NCBI RefSeq assembly: GCF_000719285.1
Contig: NZ_JOFS01000032.1
Location: 1-64,000, forward strand
Length of the DNA stretch: 64,000 nucleotides
Source: Streptomyces bicolor
Lineage (GTDB): Bacteria; Actinomycetota; Actinomycetes; Streptomycetales; Streptomycetaceae
Direction: 5' to 3'
The notes beneath the pieces were generated by a model. It saw only the letters and a list, made by a program, of their open reading frames with translations. It made no database searches and had not been told where the DNA came from. Of this stretch, positions 48,346 to 57,331 are shown piece after piece (within the stretch, counting starts at the first letter, position 1; each line of letters opens with the position of its first letter). The translations under genes were made by a program, and so were the position numbers.

Positions 48346-48852
48346 TCAGAGCCTGCGCCCCATGATCACGTCGTCCACGTACTCCCCGCCCAGGAAGAAC
48401 TCCTCCGGCAGCACCCCCTCCACAACGAACCCCTCGGACTCGTACAGCTTGCGCGCGGGTGTGTTGTGGCCGAGGACGCGCAGGGTGAGACGGCGGGCGC
48501 CCCTGCGCCGGGCCTCCTCGACGGCCGCGCGGATCAGTGCCCGCCCGACGCCACGGCCCCGCGCCGCGTCGGCGACGGCGAGACCCTGGATCTGCCGCAC
48601 ATGCGCGTTGGACGCGAGCGGGGTGGGGAAGCCGAGGCGGATGTAGCCGACGATGCGGCGGTCGAGCTCGCCGACGAGATGGTCGTCGGGTGCGTGCCGC
48701 TCGTCGAAGAACGGCCGGTAGGGCGGCTGAGGCTGCGGCGTGACCGCGTGCACCTGCGACCACGTGCGACGGTCGAGGAGGGACAGTTCCTCCTCGTCGT
48801 CCGGCAGGGCGATGCGTATGTACGGCGACGGCGACTGGTGGGGCTCGGGCAT
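48346..48852 (-). CDS. GNAT-family N-acetyltransferase
   Basis: A 168-aa acetyltransferase. The acetyl-CoA-binding motif A is IQGLAVADAARGRGVGRALI, preceded by a strand with IVGYIRLGF and followed by LTLRVLGHNTPARKLYESEG (motif B), all typical of GNAT. The substrate is unknown; the family includes ribosomal-protein and antibiotic acetylases. ATG at 48852 is chosen from the TAGGGT hexamer 7 bases upstream, indicating a leaderless transcript. It converges with the MarP-like gene over 22 bp containing a small CACCTC/GAGGTG hairpin. Confidence 0.88.
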   Translation of the reverse strand: MPEPHQSPSPYIRIALPDDEEELSLLDRRTWSQVHAVTPQPQPPYRPFFDERHAPDDHLVGELDRRIVGYIRLGFPTPLASNAHVRQIQGLAVADAARGRGVGRALIRAAVEEARRRGARRLTLRVLGHNTPARKLYESEGFVVEGVLPEEFFLGGEYVDDVIMGRRL

Positions 48853-48910
48853 GAGCGCCACCCTATGACCCGGGACCGGGAACCCGACCGGGGTTTTATG
48901 CGGCCGGAGA

Positions 48911-48923
48911 CAGGATGGAGTCA
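48911..48923 (+). promoter_or_regulatory. Candidate leaderless promoter for the TIGR01777 epimerase
   Basis: CAGGAT (48911-48916) is 6 bases before the ATG; no ribosome-binding site is present. Confidence 0.4.
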
Positions 48924-49828
48924 TGGAACTTTCAAGGATCGCCGTGGCCGGCTCCTCGGGCCTCATCGGCAGCGCCCTGGTGCGCTCCCTGACCTCCGAC
49001 GGGCACCAGGTCGTACGGCTCGTACGCCGCGCCCCCAGGTCCAACGACGAGGTGCGGTGGGACCCGGAGGGCGGGTCCGTGGACGCGGCGGGGCTCGCCG
49101 GATGCGACGCGGTGGTCAATCTGGCCGGGGCGAACGTGGGTTCGCGCCGCTGGACCGAGGCGTACAAGGCGAAGCTGCGCTCCGGCCGGGTGCTCGGTAC
49201 GGCGGCGCTGGCGCAGGCCATGGCCTCGCTGAAGCCCGAGGAGCGGCCACGTGTCTTCGTCAACGGCAGCGCGATCGGCTACTACGGCGAGACCGGCGAG
49301 CGGGCCGTCGACGAGAGCGCGCCGCCCGGGGAGGGCTTCCTGCCCTCGCTGGTGGTCGACTGGGAGGGCGCGGCGGCGCCCGCGCGGGAGGCGGGCGTAC
49401 GGACGGTGTTCCCGCGCACGGGACTCGTGGTGGCGCGGCAGGGCGGGGCCTGGGGACGGCTGTTCCCGCTGTTCAAGGCGGGCCTCGGCGGGCGGATGGG
49501 GAACGGGCGGCAGTACTGGTCCTTCGTCTCGCTGCACGACGAGGTGGCCGCCATCCGGCACCTGATCGACCGGGACGACCTGTCGGGCCCGTTCAATGTG
49601 ACCGCCCCGCATCCGCTGACGAACCGTGAGATCACCGAGGCGATGGGGCGGGTACTGCACCGGCCGACGCTCTTCACGGTTCCCGCGCCCGTGCTGCGGA
49701 CCGTGCTCGGCGAGCTGGCCGGGGACGTGCTCGGCAGCCTACGGGTGCTGCCCACAAGGCTGTTGGAGTCGGGGTTCACCTTCGCGTTCCCGGACATCGA
49801 GGGGGCGATCCGGGCGGCCGTCGAGTAA
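48923..49828 (+). CDS. TIGR01777-family NAD(P)-dependent epimerase/SDR
   Basis: A 301-aa extended short-chain dehydrogenase-like protein. The nucleotide-binding start IAVAGSSGLIGSALVRSL has the glycine-rich loop; VVNLAGANVG, SAIGYYGETGER and a C-terminal DUF1731-type segment (LGELAGDVLGSLRVLPTRLL, LESGFTFAFPDIEGA) place it in TIGR01777. The substrate is unknown. In mycobacteria the homologue (Rv2216) lies between dlaT and lipB; here extra genes separate it from lipB, supporting descent from that backbone. Confidence 0.9.
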   Translation: MELSRIAVAGSSGLIGSALVRSLTSDGHQVVRLVRRAPRSNDEVRWDPEGGSVDAAGLAGCDAVVNLAGANVGSRRWTEAYKAKLRSGRVLGTAALAQAMASLKPEERPRVFVNGSAIGYYGETGERAVDESAPPGEGFLPSLVVDWEGAAAPAREAGVRTVFPRTGLVVARQGGAWGRLFPLFKAGLGGRMGNGRQYWSFVSLHDEVAAIRHLIDRDDLSGPFNVTAPHPLTNREITEAMGRVLHRPTLFTVPAPVLRTVLGELAGDVLGSLRVLPTRLLESGFTFAFPDIEGAIRAAVE

Positions 49829-50018
49829 CGGGCGATCCGGAGCCAAGTAACGGAAGGCCCTCCTCCTGTCCGTATGCGACCACCGTGCGACCGTGCTCTG
49901 CCCATGCGCGACTGTTCCTGACCGATCACGGCCCTAACCTCGTGCCGAACTCGGGTATCCCCGGAGCCCGTTGGGGGCATGACGTCTCCACCGGCCGCGC
50001 AACCTCGAGGAGGGGCAC

Positions 50019-51407
50019 GTGCTTGAGCCCGCGTACCAGGCGGACGTCGTCATCGTGGGAGCCGGGGTCGCCGGACTCTCCGCGGCGCATCGGCTGACCA
50101 GCGCAGGAGTAACGACCGCGGTCCTGGAGGCTGCCCCTTGCGCGGGCGGCCGAATGTCGACCGAGAAGATCGACGGGTTCCGGCTCGACCGGATCGGCCA
50201 GCTTCTGACGCTGTCTTCGATGGCACCCGACCTACGCCTGACACCCGGGCTCGAGGGTCTGGCGCTGCGCACCTTCGCGCCGGGGGTACTGCTGCACAGC
50301 GACGGGCGCCGGCACCGCGCCGGCGTGGTGCCGAGCAGCATGGGCGCGAGGCGCGCAAGGGGCGCACTCCATGCAGTGCGCGCCCTGGCGAGCGCCCCTC
50401 GGTCGACGTCGACGCGGGGCGTTCCGGGGCAGACCTCCCTGCCGAGGGTGCGCGCGAGCGCCCCGCTGGGTACCGCCGTCGACCAGGCCCGGCTCGGCGC
50501 CGCGCTGGCCCGCCTCGCCTCCGCGCCCGTCGAGCGGCTGCTGGCCCGCCCGGAGTCGCCGGCCGCGCAGGCCCTCGCCGAACGGGGCGTGCCCGCGCGG
50601 ACGATCGACGGCTTCCTGCGACCGCTGCTGGCCGCGCTGCTGTGCGACCCGGAGCTGACGACGTCCAGCCGGTGCGCGGATCTCGCGCTGCGCGCCTTCG
50701 CGAGCGGGCGGCTGTGCCTGCCCGAGGGCGGTGCCGAGGCACTGCCGGAGCTGCTGGCGCGGGAGCTGCCGCCGGGCACCGTGCACACCGGCGTGCGGGT
50801 CACGTCGGTCGCCACGACCTCGGTGACGACCGCGGAGCACGGCGAGATTCGGTGCCGGGCCGTCCTGCTGGCGACGGACGCGCGGACCGCCGCCGAACTC
50901 CTGCCCGGCTTGCGCGTACCGGACTTCCACCCGGTGACGGTCGTCCACCACACGACCGACGAACCGCCCCTGACCGGCGCCTCACTCCTGCTCGACGCCG
51001 ACCGGAGCGGTCCGGTCGCCCACACGGCGGTGATCAGCCAGGTCGACCCGAGCCGCGCCCCGGCGGGCCGGGCCCTGGTCTCCTCGACGGTCCTGGGCAC
51101 GCCGCCGCCCGACATCGACACGGCCGTACGCATGCACCTGTCCCGCCTCTACGGCACCTCCACGGCGCGCTGGGAGACGCTGTCCGTGCAGCACACCCCC
51201 GAGGCGGTCCCGGCGATGCGCCCACCCCACGACCTGCGCCGCCCGGTGCGGCTGCTGGCGGGCCTGTACGTGTGCGGCGACCACCGGGACACCAGCACGG
51301 TCCAGGGCGCCCTGCACTCCGCCTACCGAGCCGCCTCGGCGATCCTGACGGACCTGGGGGCGGCGGGGTCGATGCACAGGGCGGAGCCGTTGAGGGCGGC
51401 GGCCTAA
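50019..51407 (+). CDS. FAD-dependent amine oxidase/protoporphyrinogen-oxidase-like protein
   Basis: A 462-aa flavoprotein. The N-terminal dinucleotide fold is VVIVGAGVAGLSAAHRL, with the acidic ribose ligand in VLEAAPCAGGRMST, a GG-motif characteristic of amine oxidases and phytoene desaturases. The C-terminus has the second FAD motif LLAGLYVCGDHRDTSTVQGA. The substrate cannot be read from the sequence. AGGAGGGGCAC precedes the GTG. It converges with the NsdA-like regulator across a terminator-repeat region. Confidence 0.88.
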   Translation: MLEPAYQADVVIVGAGVAGLSAAHRLTSAGVTTAVLEAAPCAGGRMSTEKIDGFRLDRIGQLLTLSSMAPDLRLTPGLEGLALRTFAPGVLLHSDGRRHRAGVVPSSMGARRARGALHAVRALASAPRSTSTRGVPGQTSLPRVRASAPLGTAVDQARLGAALARLASAPVERLLARPESPAAQALAERGVPARTIDGFLRPLLAALLCDPELTTSSRCADLALRAFASGRLCLPEGGAEALPELLARELPPGTVHTGVRVTSVATTSVTTAEHGEIRCRAVLLATDARTAAELLPGLRVPDFHPVTVVHHTTDEPPLTGASLLLDADRSGPVAHTAVISQVDPSRAPAGRALVSSTVLGTPPPDIDTAVRMHLSRLYGTSTARWETLSVQHTPEAVPAMRPPHDLRRPVRLLAGLYVCGDHRDTSTVQGALHSAYRAASAILTDLGAAGSMHRAEPLRAAA

Positions 51408-51420
51408 GTGACGCGGGGCA

Positions 51421-51495
51421 CCCGCGCCCCGAAAGGGGCGCGGGCTGTATCGATGTGCGGCTCCGCCGCGTGGGCGCGACCAGCCACGACGAACC
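51421..51495. repeat. Terminator hairpin plus inverted copy 3 of the dispersed repeat
   Basis: CCCGCGCCCC-GAAA-GGGGCGCGGG (51421-51444) is a perfect 10-bp stem with a tetraloop, and the following CTCCGCCGCGTGGGCGCGACC segment is the reverse complement of the repeat at 19950-20051. It separates the convergent oxidoreductase and regulator genes, so the repeat family is also associated with termination. Confidence 0.75.
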
Positions 51496-51541
51496 CGCGC
51501 AGGGCAGACCACCGGTCGAAGTTACGGCGGGCCCCTCCGGC

Positions 51542-52981
51542 CTACCCGAACGCCGCAACCTTGTCGCGATACCCCCGCACCGGCGCCGCATCCCGATACG
51601 GCTCCAACCTCCGCTCGAAGTCCTTGACGTACTCGACCGCCCGCACCGACCGCATCTCCGCGGCCTGCCCGGCGGCCTCCGCCCCCAACGCACACGCCTG
51701 GTCGAGTTCGCCGAGACCCAGACGCGCGGAGGCGAGGACAACGCGGCAGAAGAGGCGGCTGCGGGCATAGGCGGGGGCCCGGAGCTGCAGGGCGCGCTCG
51801 GCATGCTGCGCCGCCGCACGGAACTGCTGCAGATCCCGGTGGCAGTGACCGAACTCGTCGGCGAGCTGTGCCTCGTCGAAGAACCGCGCCCAGTACGGGA
51901 CGTCGTCACCGGGCCGGGCCGACTCGAGGGTGCGCTCGGCCCGCACCAGGGACGCCGTACAGGCGCGCACCTCGCCCAGTACGCCGTGTCCGCGCGCCTC
52001 GCACGCGTGCAGCAGGGCTTGCACAACCGGGGGCGCGCTGGTCCCCACGCCCTGCTGGGCCACCCGCGCGAGCTGGACGGCCTCCCGCCCGTGCCCGAGG
52101 TAGACGGCCTGGCGGCTCATGGTGACCAGGACGTAGGAGCCGTACGCCCGGTCCCCGGCCGCCTGCGCGAGGCGCAGCGACTGCACGAAGTAGCGCTGGG
52201 CGAGCCCGTGCGCCGCGATGTCGAACGACGTCCAGCCCGCGAGCCTCGTCAGGTCCGCGGCGGCCGCGAACAGCTTGCGGCCGGTCTGCTCGCCGTACGT
52301 GCCGCGCAGCATCGGCTCGCACTCGTGCTCCAGGTAGCGCACGAGGGCCTGCCGGGCGTGGCCGCCGCCGTACATGTCGTCGAGGGAGCGGAACAGCTCG
52401 CCGACCGAGCGCAGTGCGGCGATGTCCCCGCCGGTGACCTTCTGGCCGGGGCCGCGCTCCGCCTGGTTGCGCTGGCGGGGTACGGCGCCCGGACGGCCCT
52501 GCGCCGGGATGCGGGTGAGCGGTTCGCCGCGGGCGACCTTCTCGTCGGCGCGCCCGATCAGCCAGTCCCGGCTGGGCACCACGAGCCCTGCCGGGGTGAA
52601 GGCGATCTTGCGCAGCTCGGCATGGCTGCCGGAGTCCTTGCGCCACAGGCCGCTGACGATGTCCACGGCCTCCTCTGGGGTCGCGGCGAACTCCAGCCCC
52701 GCGTACACGGGCGCACAGGCGTCGAGGCCAAGGTCCTGGGCGGAGAGCCGGCGGCCCAGGCGGCGGGTGAAGACCTCGGCGATGAGGGCCGGGGTGGTGC
52801 CGCGCGGCTGCTGTCCGCGCAGCCAGCGGGTGACCGATGTCTTGTCGTATCTCAGATCAAGCCCGTGTTCGAGGCCGAGCTGGTCCACCCGGCGGGCGAG
52901 ACCCGCGTTGGAGAATCCCGCTTCTGCGATGAGCGCGGCGAGCTGGCGGTTGGGAGTGCGCTGCGCGGGTCGTTCCGTCAT
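51542..52981 (-). CDS. NsdA-like regulatory protein (N-terminal HTH, C-terminal TPR-like)
   Basis: A 479-aa protein with an N-terminal DNA-binding-like segment (PNRQLAALIAEAGFSNAGLA and YDKTSVTRWLRGQQPRG) and a long helical C-terminal half of tetratricopeptide character, for example AVQLARVAQQGVG and FGHCHRDLQQFRAAAQHAER. From memory it resembles the NsdA group, negative regulators of sporulation and antibiotic production in Streptomyces. ATG at 52981 opens the helix-turn-helix; AGGAG lies 12 bases upstream. A longer open frame upstream lacks similarity. Developmental control is inference. Confidence 0.82.
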   Translation of the reverse strand: MTERPAQRTPNRQLAALIAEAGFSNAGLARRVDQLGLEHGLDLRYDKTSVTRWLRGQQPRGTTPALIAEVFTRRLGRRLSAQDLGLDACAPVYAGLEFAATPEEAVDIVSGLWRKDSGSHAELRKIAFTPAGLVVPSRDWLIGRADEKVARGEPLTRIPAQGRPGAVPRQRNQAERGPGQKVTGGDIAALRSVGELFRSLDDMYGGGHARQALVRYLEHECEPMLRGTYGEQTGRKLFAAAADLTRLAGWTSFDIAAHGLAQRYFVQSLRLAQAAGDRAYGSYVLVTMSRQAVYLGHGREAVQLARVAQQGVGTSAPPVVQALLHACEARGHGVLGEVRACTASLVRAERTLESARPGDDVPYWARFFDEAQLADEFGHCHRDLQQFRAAAQHAERALQLRAPAYARSRLFCRVVLASARLGLGELDQACALGAEAAGQAAEMRSVRAVEYVKDFERRLEPYRDAAPVRGYRDKVAAFG

Positions 52982-53262
52982 CTGCGGTGCGGTCTCCTGC
53001 CTTTCGGGCCTCGCATGGCCATACGGCCGCCGAGCGCCCGGATTGCCGGTGAGCAGCCCTTTTGGCCTGCTCGAACGGCGCGAATGTAGCGGAGAGTAAG
53101 CAGTCGATCGCACATTTCGCCGCCTATTCATCCGATCGTGTGAGGATTGCCCTACTGGGCTGACGCGGACCGGGCGACCTCACTCGATCGAGCCGGTCGT
53201 ACAGTGGCGTAGGCACGCTTTGTGCCTTACGACTTTCCGGTTCATCCAGGGAGGCGCTTGCC

Positions 53263-54060
53263 GTGAGTGAGTTGCGGTTCGTCCGCATGGGATTCGGCGC
53301 GGACGCCGTCGAGTACCAGGACGCGTGGGACGAGCAGCGCCGGGTGCACGCGGCGCGGTTCGAGGACGAGATCCCCGACACGGTCCTGCTGCTCGAACAC
53401 CCTCCGGTGTACACGGCGGGCCGGCGCACGGCGGACAACGAGCGGCCCCTGGACGGCACGCCGGTCATCGACGTGGACCGCGGCGGCAAGATCACCTGGC
53501 ACGGCCCGGGCCAGCTGGTCGGCTACCCGATCCAGAAGCTTCCGCGCCCGGTGGACGTCGTGGCGCACGTACGACGCCTGGAGGAGGCCCTGATCCGCAC
53601 CTGCGCGGAGTTCGGCCTGGAGACCACGCGCGTCGAGGGCCGCAGCGGCGTATGGGTCCTCGGCGATCCGGTGGAGCAGCGTCCGGCGCTCGGCGGCCTG
53701 TCCCTGGACTTCGACCCCCGTCTGGCCGACGAGGAGTTCGACCCACGCCTGAACGGCCCCGAGTACGCCCCCTCCAACGCCGGCCAGCGACGCGAGGACC
53801 GCAAGATCGCGGCGATCGGGATCCGGGTCGCCAAGGGCGTGACCATGCATGGCTTCGCGCTGAACGTGAACCCGGACAACAAGTGGTTCGACAAGATCAT
53901 CCCGTGCGGCATCCGCGACGCGGGGGTCGCCTCGCTGGCGGCCGAGCTCGGCCGGGACGTCACGATCGACGAGGTGCTGCCGGTCGTCGAGCGGCACTTG
54001 AAGGACGTACTGGAGAACGCGGACCTGAAGCCGCGGGAGATCGAGAAGGCGACCGCCTGA
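53263..54060 (+). CDS. lipB: Octanoyltransferase (lipoate biosynthesis)
   Basis: A 265-aa enzyme moving octanoyl groups from acyl-carrier protein to lipoyl domains. Conserved segments are [58 protein letters not shown] with the catalytic Lys, and IIPCGI with the catalytic Cys. The GTG follows AGGGAGGCG. lipA lies 105 bp downstream on the same strand, giving the usual lipB-lipA pair. Targets encoded in this window are the E2 lipoyl domains. Confidence 0.97.
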   Translation: MSELRFVRMGFGADAVEYQDAWDEQRRVHAARFEDEIPDTVLLLEHPPVYTAGRRTADNERPLDGTPVIDVDRGGKITWHGPGQLVGYPIQKLPRPVDVVAHVRRLEEALIRTCAEFGLETTRVEGRSGVWVLGDPVEQRPALGGLSLDFDPRLADEEFDPRLNGPEYAPSNAGQRREDRKIAAIGIRVAKGVTMHGFALNVNPDNKWFDKIIPCGIRDAGVASLAAELGRDVTIDEVLPVVERHLKDVLENADLKPREIEKATA

Positions 54061-54165
54061 CGCCGGGAATCGGCCCTGGGGCGATGGGGTTGGCCTGACG
54101 GCAGGGCTGAGTAAACACGGGCGTACCCTGGTGTACGCCGAAGAATCGAAGCACAGGGAGCCGAC

Positions 54166-55155
54166 GTGTCCGCAGTCTCACCGGACGGACGCAAGATGCT
54201 GCGCCTGGAGGTCCGCAACAGCCAGACCCCCATCGAGCGCAAGCCCGAGTGGATCAAGACCCGGGCGAAAATGGGCCCCGAGTACACGAAGATGCAGAAC
54301 CTCGTGAAGAGCGAGGGCCTGCACACGGTCTGCCAGGAAGCCGGCTGCCCGAACATCTACGAGTGCTGGGAGGACCGTGAGGCGACCTTCCTCATCGGCG
54401 GCGACCAGTGCACCCGGCGCTGCGACTTCTGCCAGATCGACACCGGCAAGCCCGAGGCGCTCGACCGTGACGAACCGCGCCGCGTCGGTGAGTCCGTGGT
54501 CACCATGGACCTGAACTACGCCACCATCACCGGCGTCGCCCGCGACGACCTCCCGGACGGCGGCGCCTGGCTGTACGCCGAGACGGTCCGCCAGATCCAC
54601 CAGCAGACCGCGCAGCGCGAGGGCGGCCACACCAAGGTCGAGCTCCTGGCCCCCGACTTCAACGCCGTACCGGAGCTGCTTCAGGAGGTCTTCGCCTCCC
54701 GCCCCGAGGTCTTCGCGCACAACGTCGAGACGGTGCCCCGGATCTTCAAGCGCATCCGCCCCGGCTTCCGCTACGAGCGCTCCCTGAAGGTCATCACCGA
54801 GGCCCGCGACTTCGGCCTGGTGACCAAGTCCAACCTGATCCTCGGCATGGGCGAGACCCGCGAGGAGGTCAGCGAGGCGCTCAAGCAGCTGCACGACGCC
54901 GGCTGCGAGCTGGTCACCATCACGCAGTACCTGCGCCCCAGCGTCCGCCACCACCCCGTGGAGCGCTGGGTCAAGCCGCACGAGTTCGTGGAGCTGAAGG
55001 AGGAGGCCGAGCAGATCGGCTTCTCCGGTGTGATGTCCGGGCCGCTCGTCCGGTCCTCCTACCGTGCCGGCCGCCTGTACCAGATGGCGGTCGAGCTGCG
55101 TCAATCAGCTGCTCCGCAGCGGGGCGGCACATACGTCGCCTCGCAGGCCGTCTGA
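54166..55155 (+). CDS. lipA: Lipoyl synthase (radical SAM)
   Basis: This 329-aa radical-SAM enzyme inserts two sulfurs into protein-bound octanoate. Both 4Fe-4S clusters are coded: the auxiliary CX4CX5C motif in [12 protein letters not shown] and the radical-SAM CX3CX2C in [27 protein letters not shown] and [11 protein letters not shown] are family segments. The GTG start has AGGGAGCCGACG upstream. It follows lipB and precedes a GlnR-boxed small gene. Confidence 0.98.
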   Translation: MSAVSPDGRKMLRLEVRNSQTPIERKPEWIKTRAKMGPEYTKMQNLVKSEGLHTVCQEAGCPNIYECWEDREATFLIGGDQCTRRCDFCQIDTGKPEALDRDEPRRVGESVVTMDLNYATITGVARDDLPDGGAWLYAETVRQIHQQTAQREGGHTKVELLAPDFNAVPELLQEVFASRPEVFAHNVETVPRIFKRIRPGFRYERSLKVITEARDFGLVTKSNLILGMGETREEVSEALKQLHDAGCELVTITQYLRPSVRHHPVERWVKPHEFVELKEEAEQIGFSGVMSGPLVRSSYRAGRLYQMAVELRQSAAPQRGGTYVASQAV

Positions 55156-55345
55156 GGCTCGCAGGACAACTCCCCCTATGGCACGGAGTGCCACGGCATT
55201 CGTGTGAATCTGCGCACAAGCGCTTACTGGTCAGTAGCAACCGATTGACGCGGTTCTGACACGTCCCCGCAGGTGGGGATGTCCTCAGGGCCGCGTCAAG
55301 GTTTCTCCGCCACAAATCAAGGCTTCATTGGTGTTTGACCGGCCG

Positions 55346-55385
55346 GTCACGCCCTGGTAACACCAATCAGTGACCCTGGTTTTAC
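55346..55385 (+). promoter_or_regulatory. GlnR box pair upstream of the small GlnR-linked gene
   Basis: GTCAC-N6-GTAAC (55346-55361) matches the GlnR gTnAC-N6-GnAAC consensus. A second pair, GTGAC-N6-TTTAC (55370-55385), follows after 8 bases. They lie 50-90 bases before the small ORF. Confidence 0.75.
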
Positions 55386-55436
55386 ACCCCGTGCACCGCT
55401 CAACAGAGCCGCCGATCCCGAGGGGGGACCTCCACC

Positions 55437-55637
55437 ATGCAGGCCGCGCCGGTTCGCGCCACCGCCATCCCGTCCTTCACCACTGCACTGCGTGCCGTCG
55501 AGTCGCTGCTCATGAGCAGCGGCCAGCGCACCGCCCGCCGCAACGCCTGGACCTCCGTCCTGGAGGACCGCCGTCGCGCCAAGGACCGGGTCGAGGCGCA
55601 GCGCGTCCTGGACCAGGTCACCACCGTCGGCCCCTGA
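55437..55637 (+). CDS. SCO2195-family small GlnR-regulated protein
   Basis: A 66-aa basic, soluble protein: MQAAPVRATAIPSFTTALRA, then an alpha-helical stretch (SVLEDRRRAKDRVEAQRVLD). It matches, from memory, the small conserved S. coelicolor protein SCO2195 listed among GlnR targets. GGGGGGACC-type sequence precedes the ATG. GlnR boxes upstream and glnA 1.7 kb downstream support a role in nitrogen metabolism, perhaps as a small regulator of glutamine synthetase or transport; that function is not established. Confidence 0.85.
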   Translation: MQAAPVRATAIPSFTTALRAVESLLMSSGQRTARRNAWTSVLEDRRRAKDRVEAQRVLDQVTTVGP

Positions 55638-55697
55638 GCCGCGGAGCCTCTGAGGCGGCCCCACGGCACTGCCGTCGTCGGCACTCCCGGGGCCACG

Positions 55698-55711
55698 TAG
55701 ACTTCGTGGCA
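55698..55711 (+). promoter_or_regulatory. Candidate leaderless promoter for the DUF4191 gene
   Basis: TAGACT (55698-55703) lies 7 bases before the ATG with no ribosome-binding site. Confidence 0.55.
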
Positions 55712-56412
55712 TGGCGAGGAAGGACACGGCAGCGGACGCTGCGAACCCCGGGCGACTCAAGCAGATCGCTCTGACCTACAAGATGACCCGCAGGGCCGAC
55801 AAGAAGATCGGTCTTGTACTCGCGGCTGTCGGAATCGTCACCTTCGGTGTCTTCCTCGCGATCGGTTTCTTGATCGGTCACCCCATCTATCTCGGCATCC
55901 TGGGCCTGCTCCTCGCCTTCCTCGCGACGGCGATCGTGTTCGGGCGCCGGGCCGAGCGGGCCGCCTTCGGGCAGATGGAAGGCCAGCCGGGCGCCGCAGC
56001 GGCCGTACTGGACAACATCGGCCGGGGCTGGACGACGACGCCGGCGGTGGCGATGAACCGCAGCCAGGACGTGGTCCACCGGGCCGTCGGCAAGGCCGGC
56101 ATCGTGCTGGTCGCCGAGGGCAACCCGAACCGGGTCAAGAGCCTGCTGGCCGCCGAGAAGAAGAAGATGAACCGCATCGTCGCGGACGTGCCGGTGCACG
56201 ACCTGATCGTGGGCACGGGCGACGGGCAGGTCCCGCTGAAGAAGGTGCGGACCACCATGCTGAAGCTGCCGCGTGTGCTGACCGGCCCCCAGGTGACCGC
56301 CACCAACGACCGGCTGAAGGCCATGGGCGACCTGATGAGCAACATGCCGTTGCCGAAGGGGCCGATGCCGAAGGGCATGAAGCTGCCGAAGGGCGGGCCG
56401 AAGGCTCGCTGA
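55711..56412 (+). CDS. DUF4191 membrane protein (Rv2219-like)
   Basis: A 233-aa protein of unknown function, conserved next to lipA in actinobacteria. A short basic N-terminus is followed by two membrane helices at about 34-54 and 58-76 (IGIVTFGVFLAIGFLIGHPI region), then a cytoplasmic domain with GRGWTTTPAVAMNRSQDVVH, GIVLVAEGNPNRVKSLLAAE and a Lys/Pro/Gly-rich tail. The last ~42 codons and terminator are duplicated immediately downstream in decayed form. The ATG start follows a leaderless -10. Confidence 0.9.
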   Translation: MARKDTAADAANPGRLKQIALTYKMTRRADKKIGLVLAAVGIVTFGVFLAIGFLIGHPIYLGILGLLLAFLATAIVFGRRAERAAFGQMEGQPGAAAAVLDNIGRGWTTTPAVAMNRSQDVVHRAVGKAGIVLVAEGNPNRVKSLLAAEKKKMNRIVADVPVHDLIVGTGDGQVPLKKVRTTMLKLPRVLTGPQVTATNDRLKAMGDLMSNMPLPKGPMPKGMKLPKGGPKAR

Positions 56413-56424
56413 CTCCTCGTACGA

Positions 56425-56461
56425 GAAGGGGGGCGCCCGGTCACTCCGGGCGCCCCCCTTC
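56425..56461 (+). terminator. Hairpin terminator of the DUF4191 gene
   Basis: A perfect 16-bp stem GAAGGGGGGCGCCCGG/CCGGGCGCCCCCCTTC with loop TCACT. Confidence 0.85.
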
Positions 56462-56468
56462 GTCGTAT

Positions 56469-56650
56469 CCCCAGGTGACCGCCACCAACGACCGACGGCA
56501 GGCCACGGGCGACCTGATGAGCAACATGCCGCTCCCGACGAGCCCCAGGCCCAAGGCCATGAAACTGCCGAACGGCGGGCCGAAAGCTCATGACTCTCCT
56601 CGTACGAGTAAGGGGGCGCCCGGTTCCTGCCGGGCGCCCCCTTCCTCGTA
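56469..56650. repeat. Decayed tandem duplication of the DUF4191 3' end and its terminator
   Basis: The segment repeats 56287-56468 at an offset of 182 bp. It still encodes PQVTATNDR, GDLMSNMPLP and KLP.GGPKA, and keeps a second hairpin (56610-56623 with 56630-56643). Substitutions and small indels have removed the in-frame stop. It lies between the convergent DUF4191 and RDD genes. Confidence 0.85.
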
Positions 56651-56665
56651 CGCGAAGAGTCGGTG

Positions 56666-57133
56666 TCAGATCCGGACCTCGACCGTGCCGGCCAGCCGGT
56701 CGTGCAGGCCGCGGCCGTCGCGGTCCCAGATCAGGGCGGGGACGGCGACGCACAGCAGGGCCGTGCGCAGCAGGGCGCGCAGCGGGTTCACGGTGCCGGT
56801 CGCCAGGACGACCACGCGCAGGCCGAAGAGTCGCTTACCCGGAGTGAAGCCGATGGTGCCGACGGTCAGGACGCTCATCAGGAAGAACACGAGCAGGGCC
56901 CAGTTGCTGGTCGCCTGTCCGTAACCGTCGGTGATAAGACCGTATGCGATCAAGAGGCAGATGCCCCAGTCGACGGCGAGTGCGCCGAGCCGCCGTCCCG
57001 GGCGGGCGATCGACCCCGGCCCCTCCTCCGGCAGACCGAGCTGTTCGCCCCGGTATCCAAAGTCGACACCGGCGTCCTCGGCGGCCGCGCGGGGCCCCGA
57101 GAGCCAGGATCCGATTGCTTGCCTCTTGTCCAC
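56666..57133 (-). CDS. RDD-family membrane protein (Rv2219A-like)
   Basis: A 155-aa RDD protein with two to three membrane helices. Family features include the Arg in RPGRRLGALAVDWGICLL, TPGKRLFGLRVV and the C-terminal DRDGRGLHDRLAGT. The function is unknown; some RDD proteins carry osmolytes or other solutes. The GTG at 57133 follows TACCGT by 6 bases, so the message is probably leaderless. It is divergent from glnA and keeps the mycobacterial order DUF4191-RDD-glnA. Confidence 0.9.
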   Translation of the reverse strand: MDKRQAIGSWLSGPRAAAEDAGVDFGYRGEQLGLPEEGPGSIARPGRRLGALAVDWGICLLIAYGLITDGYGQATSNWALLVFFLMSVLTVGTIGFTPGKRLFGLRVVVLATGTVNPLRALLRTALLCVAVPALIWDRDGRGLHDRLAGTVEVRI

Positions 57134-57196
57134 GCGTCCACGGTACTGTGCGCGTTTTGCGATACGGACAGGTGGGGTGCGGTACGGGATGTCCGG

Positions 57197-57234
57197 TTAA
57201 CGTGGGCGAAACAAATGGGTCACGCCCGAGAAAT
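57197..57234 (+). promoter_or_regulatory. Double GlnR box of glnA
   Basis: TTAAC-N6-GAAAC-N6-GTCAC-N6-GAAAT follows exactly the GlnR tandem-box spacing (57197, 57208, 57219, 57230). A -10-like TAGGGT lies just downstream at 57245-57250. It implies GlnR control under nitrogen limitation. Confidence 0.88.
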
Positions 57235-57331
57235 CACCCGTCCCTAGGGTCGAAGACAGCGTGTGCCACCGCACTGGCCGCACGAACGAACTACCACCCC
57301 GGCACGGACGGTCGGGAGTAGGAGGAGCTGG

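Noticed and set aside
50138..53089. 983-codon open frame crossing the FAD oxidoreductase and NsdA-like regulator
   Set aside because: It contains no domain and covers a terminator and an intergenic repeat.
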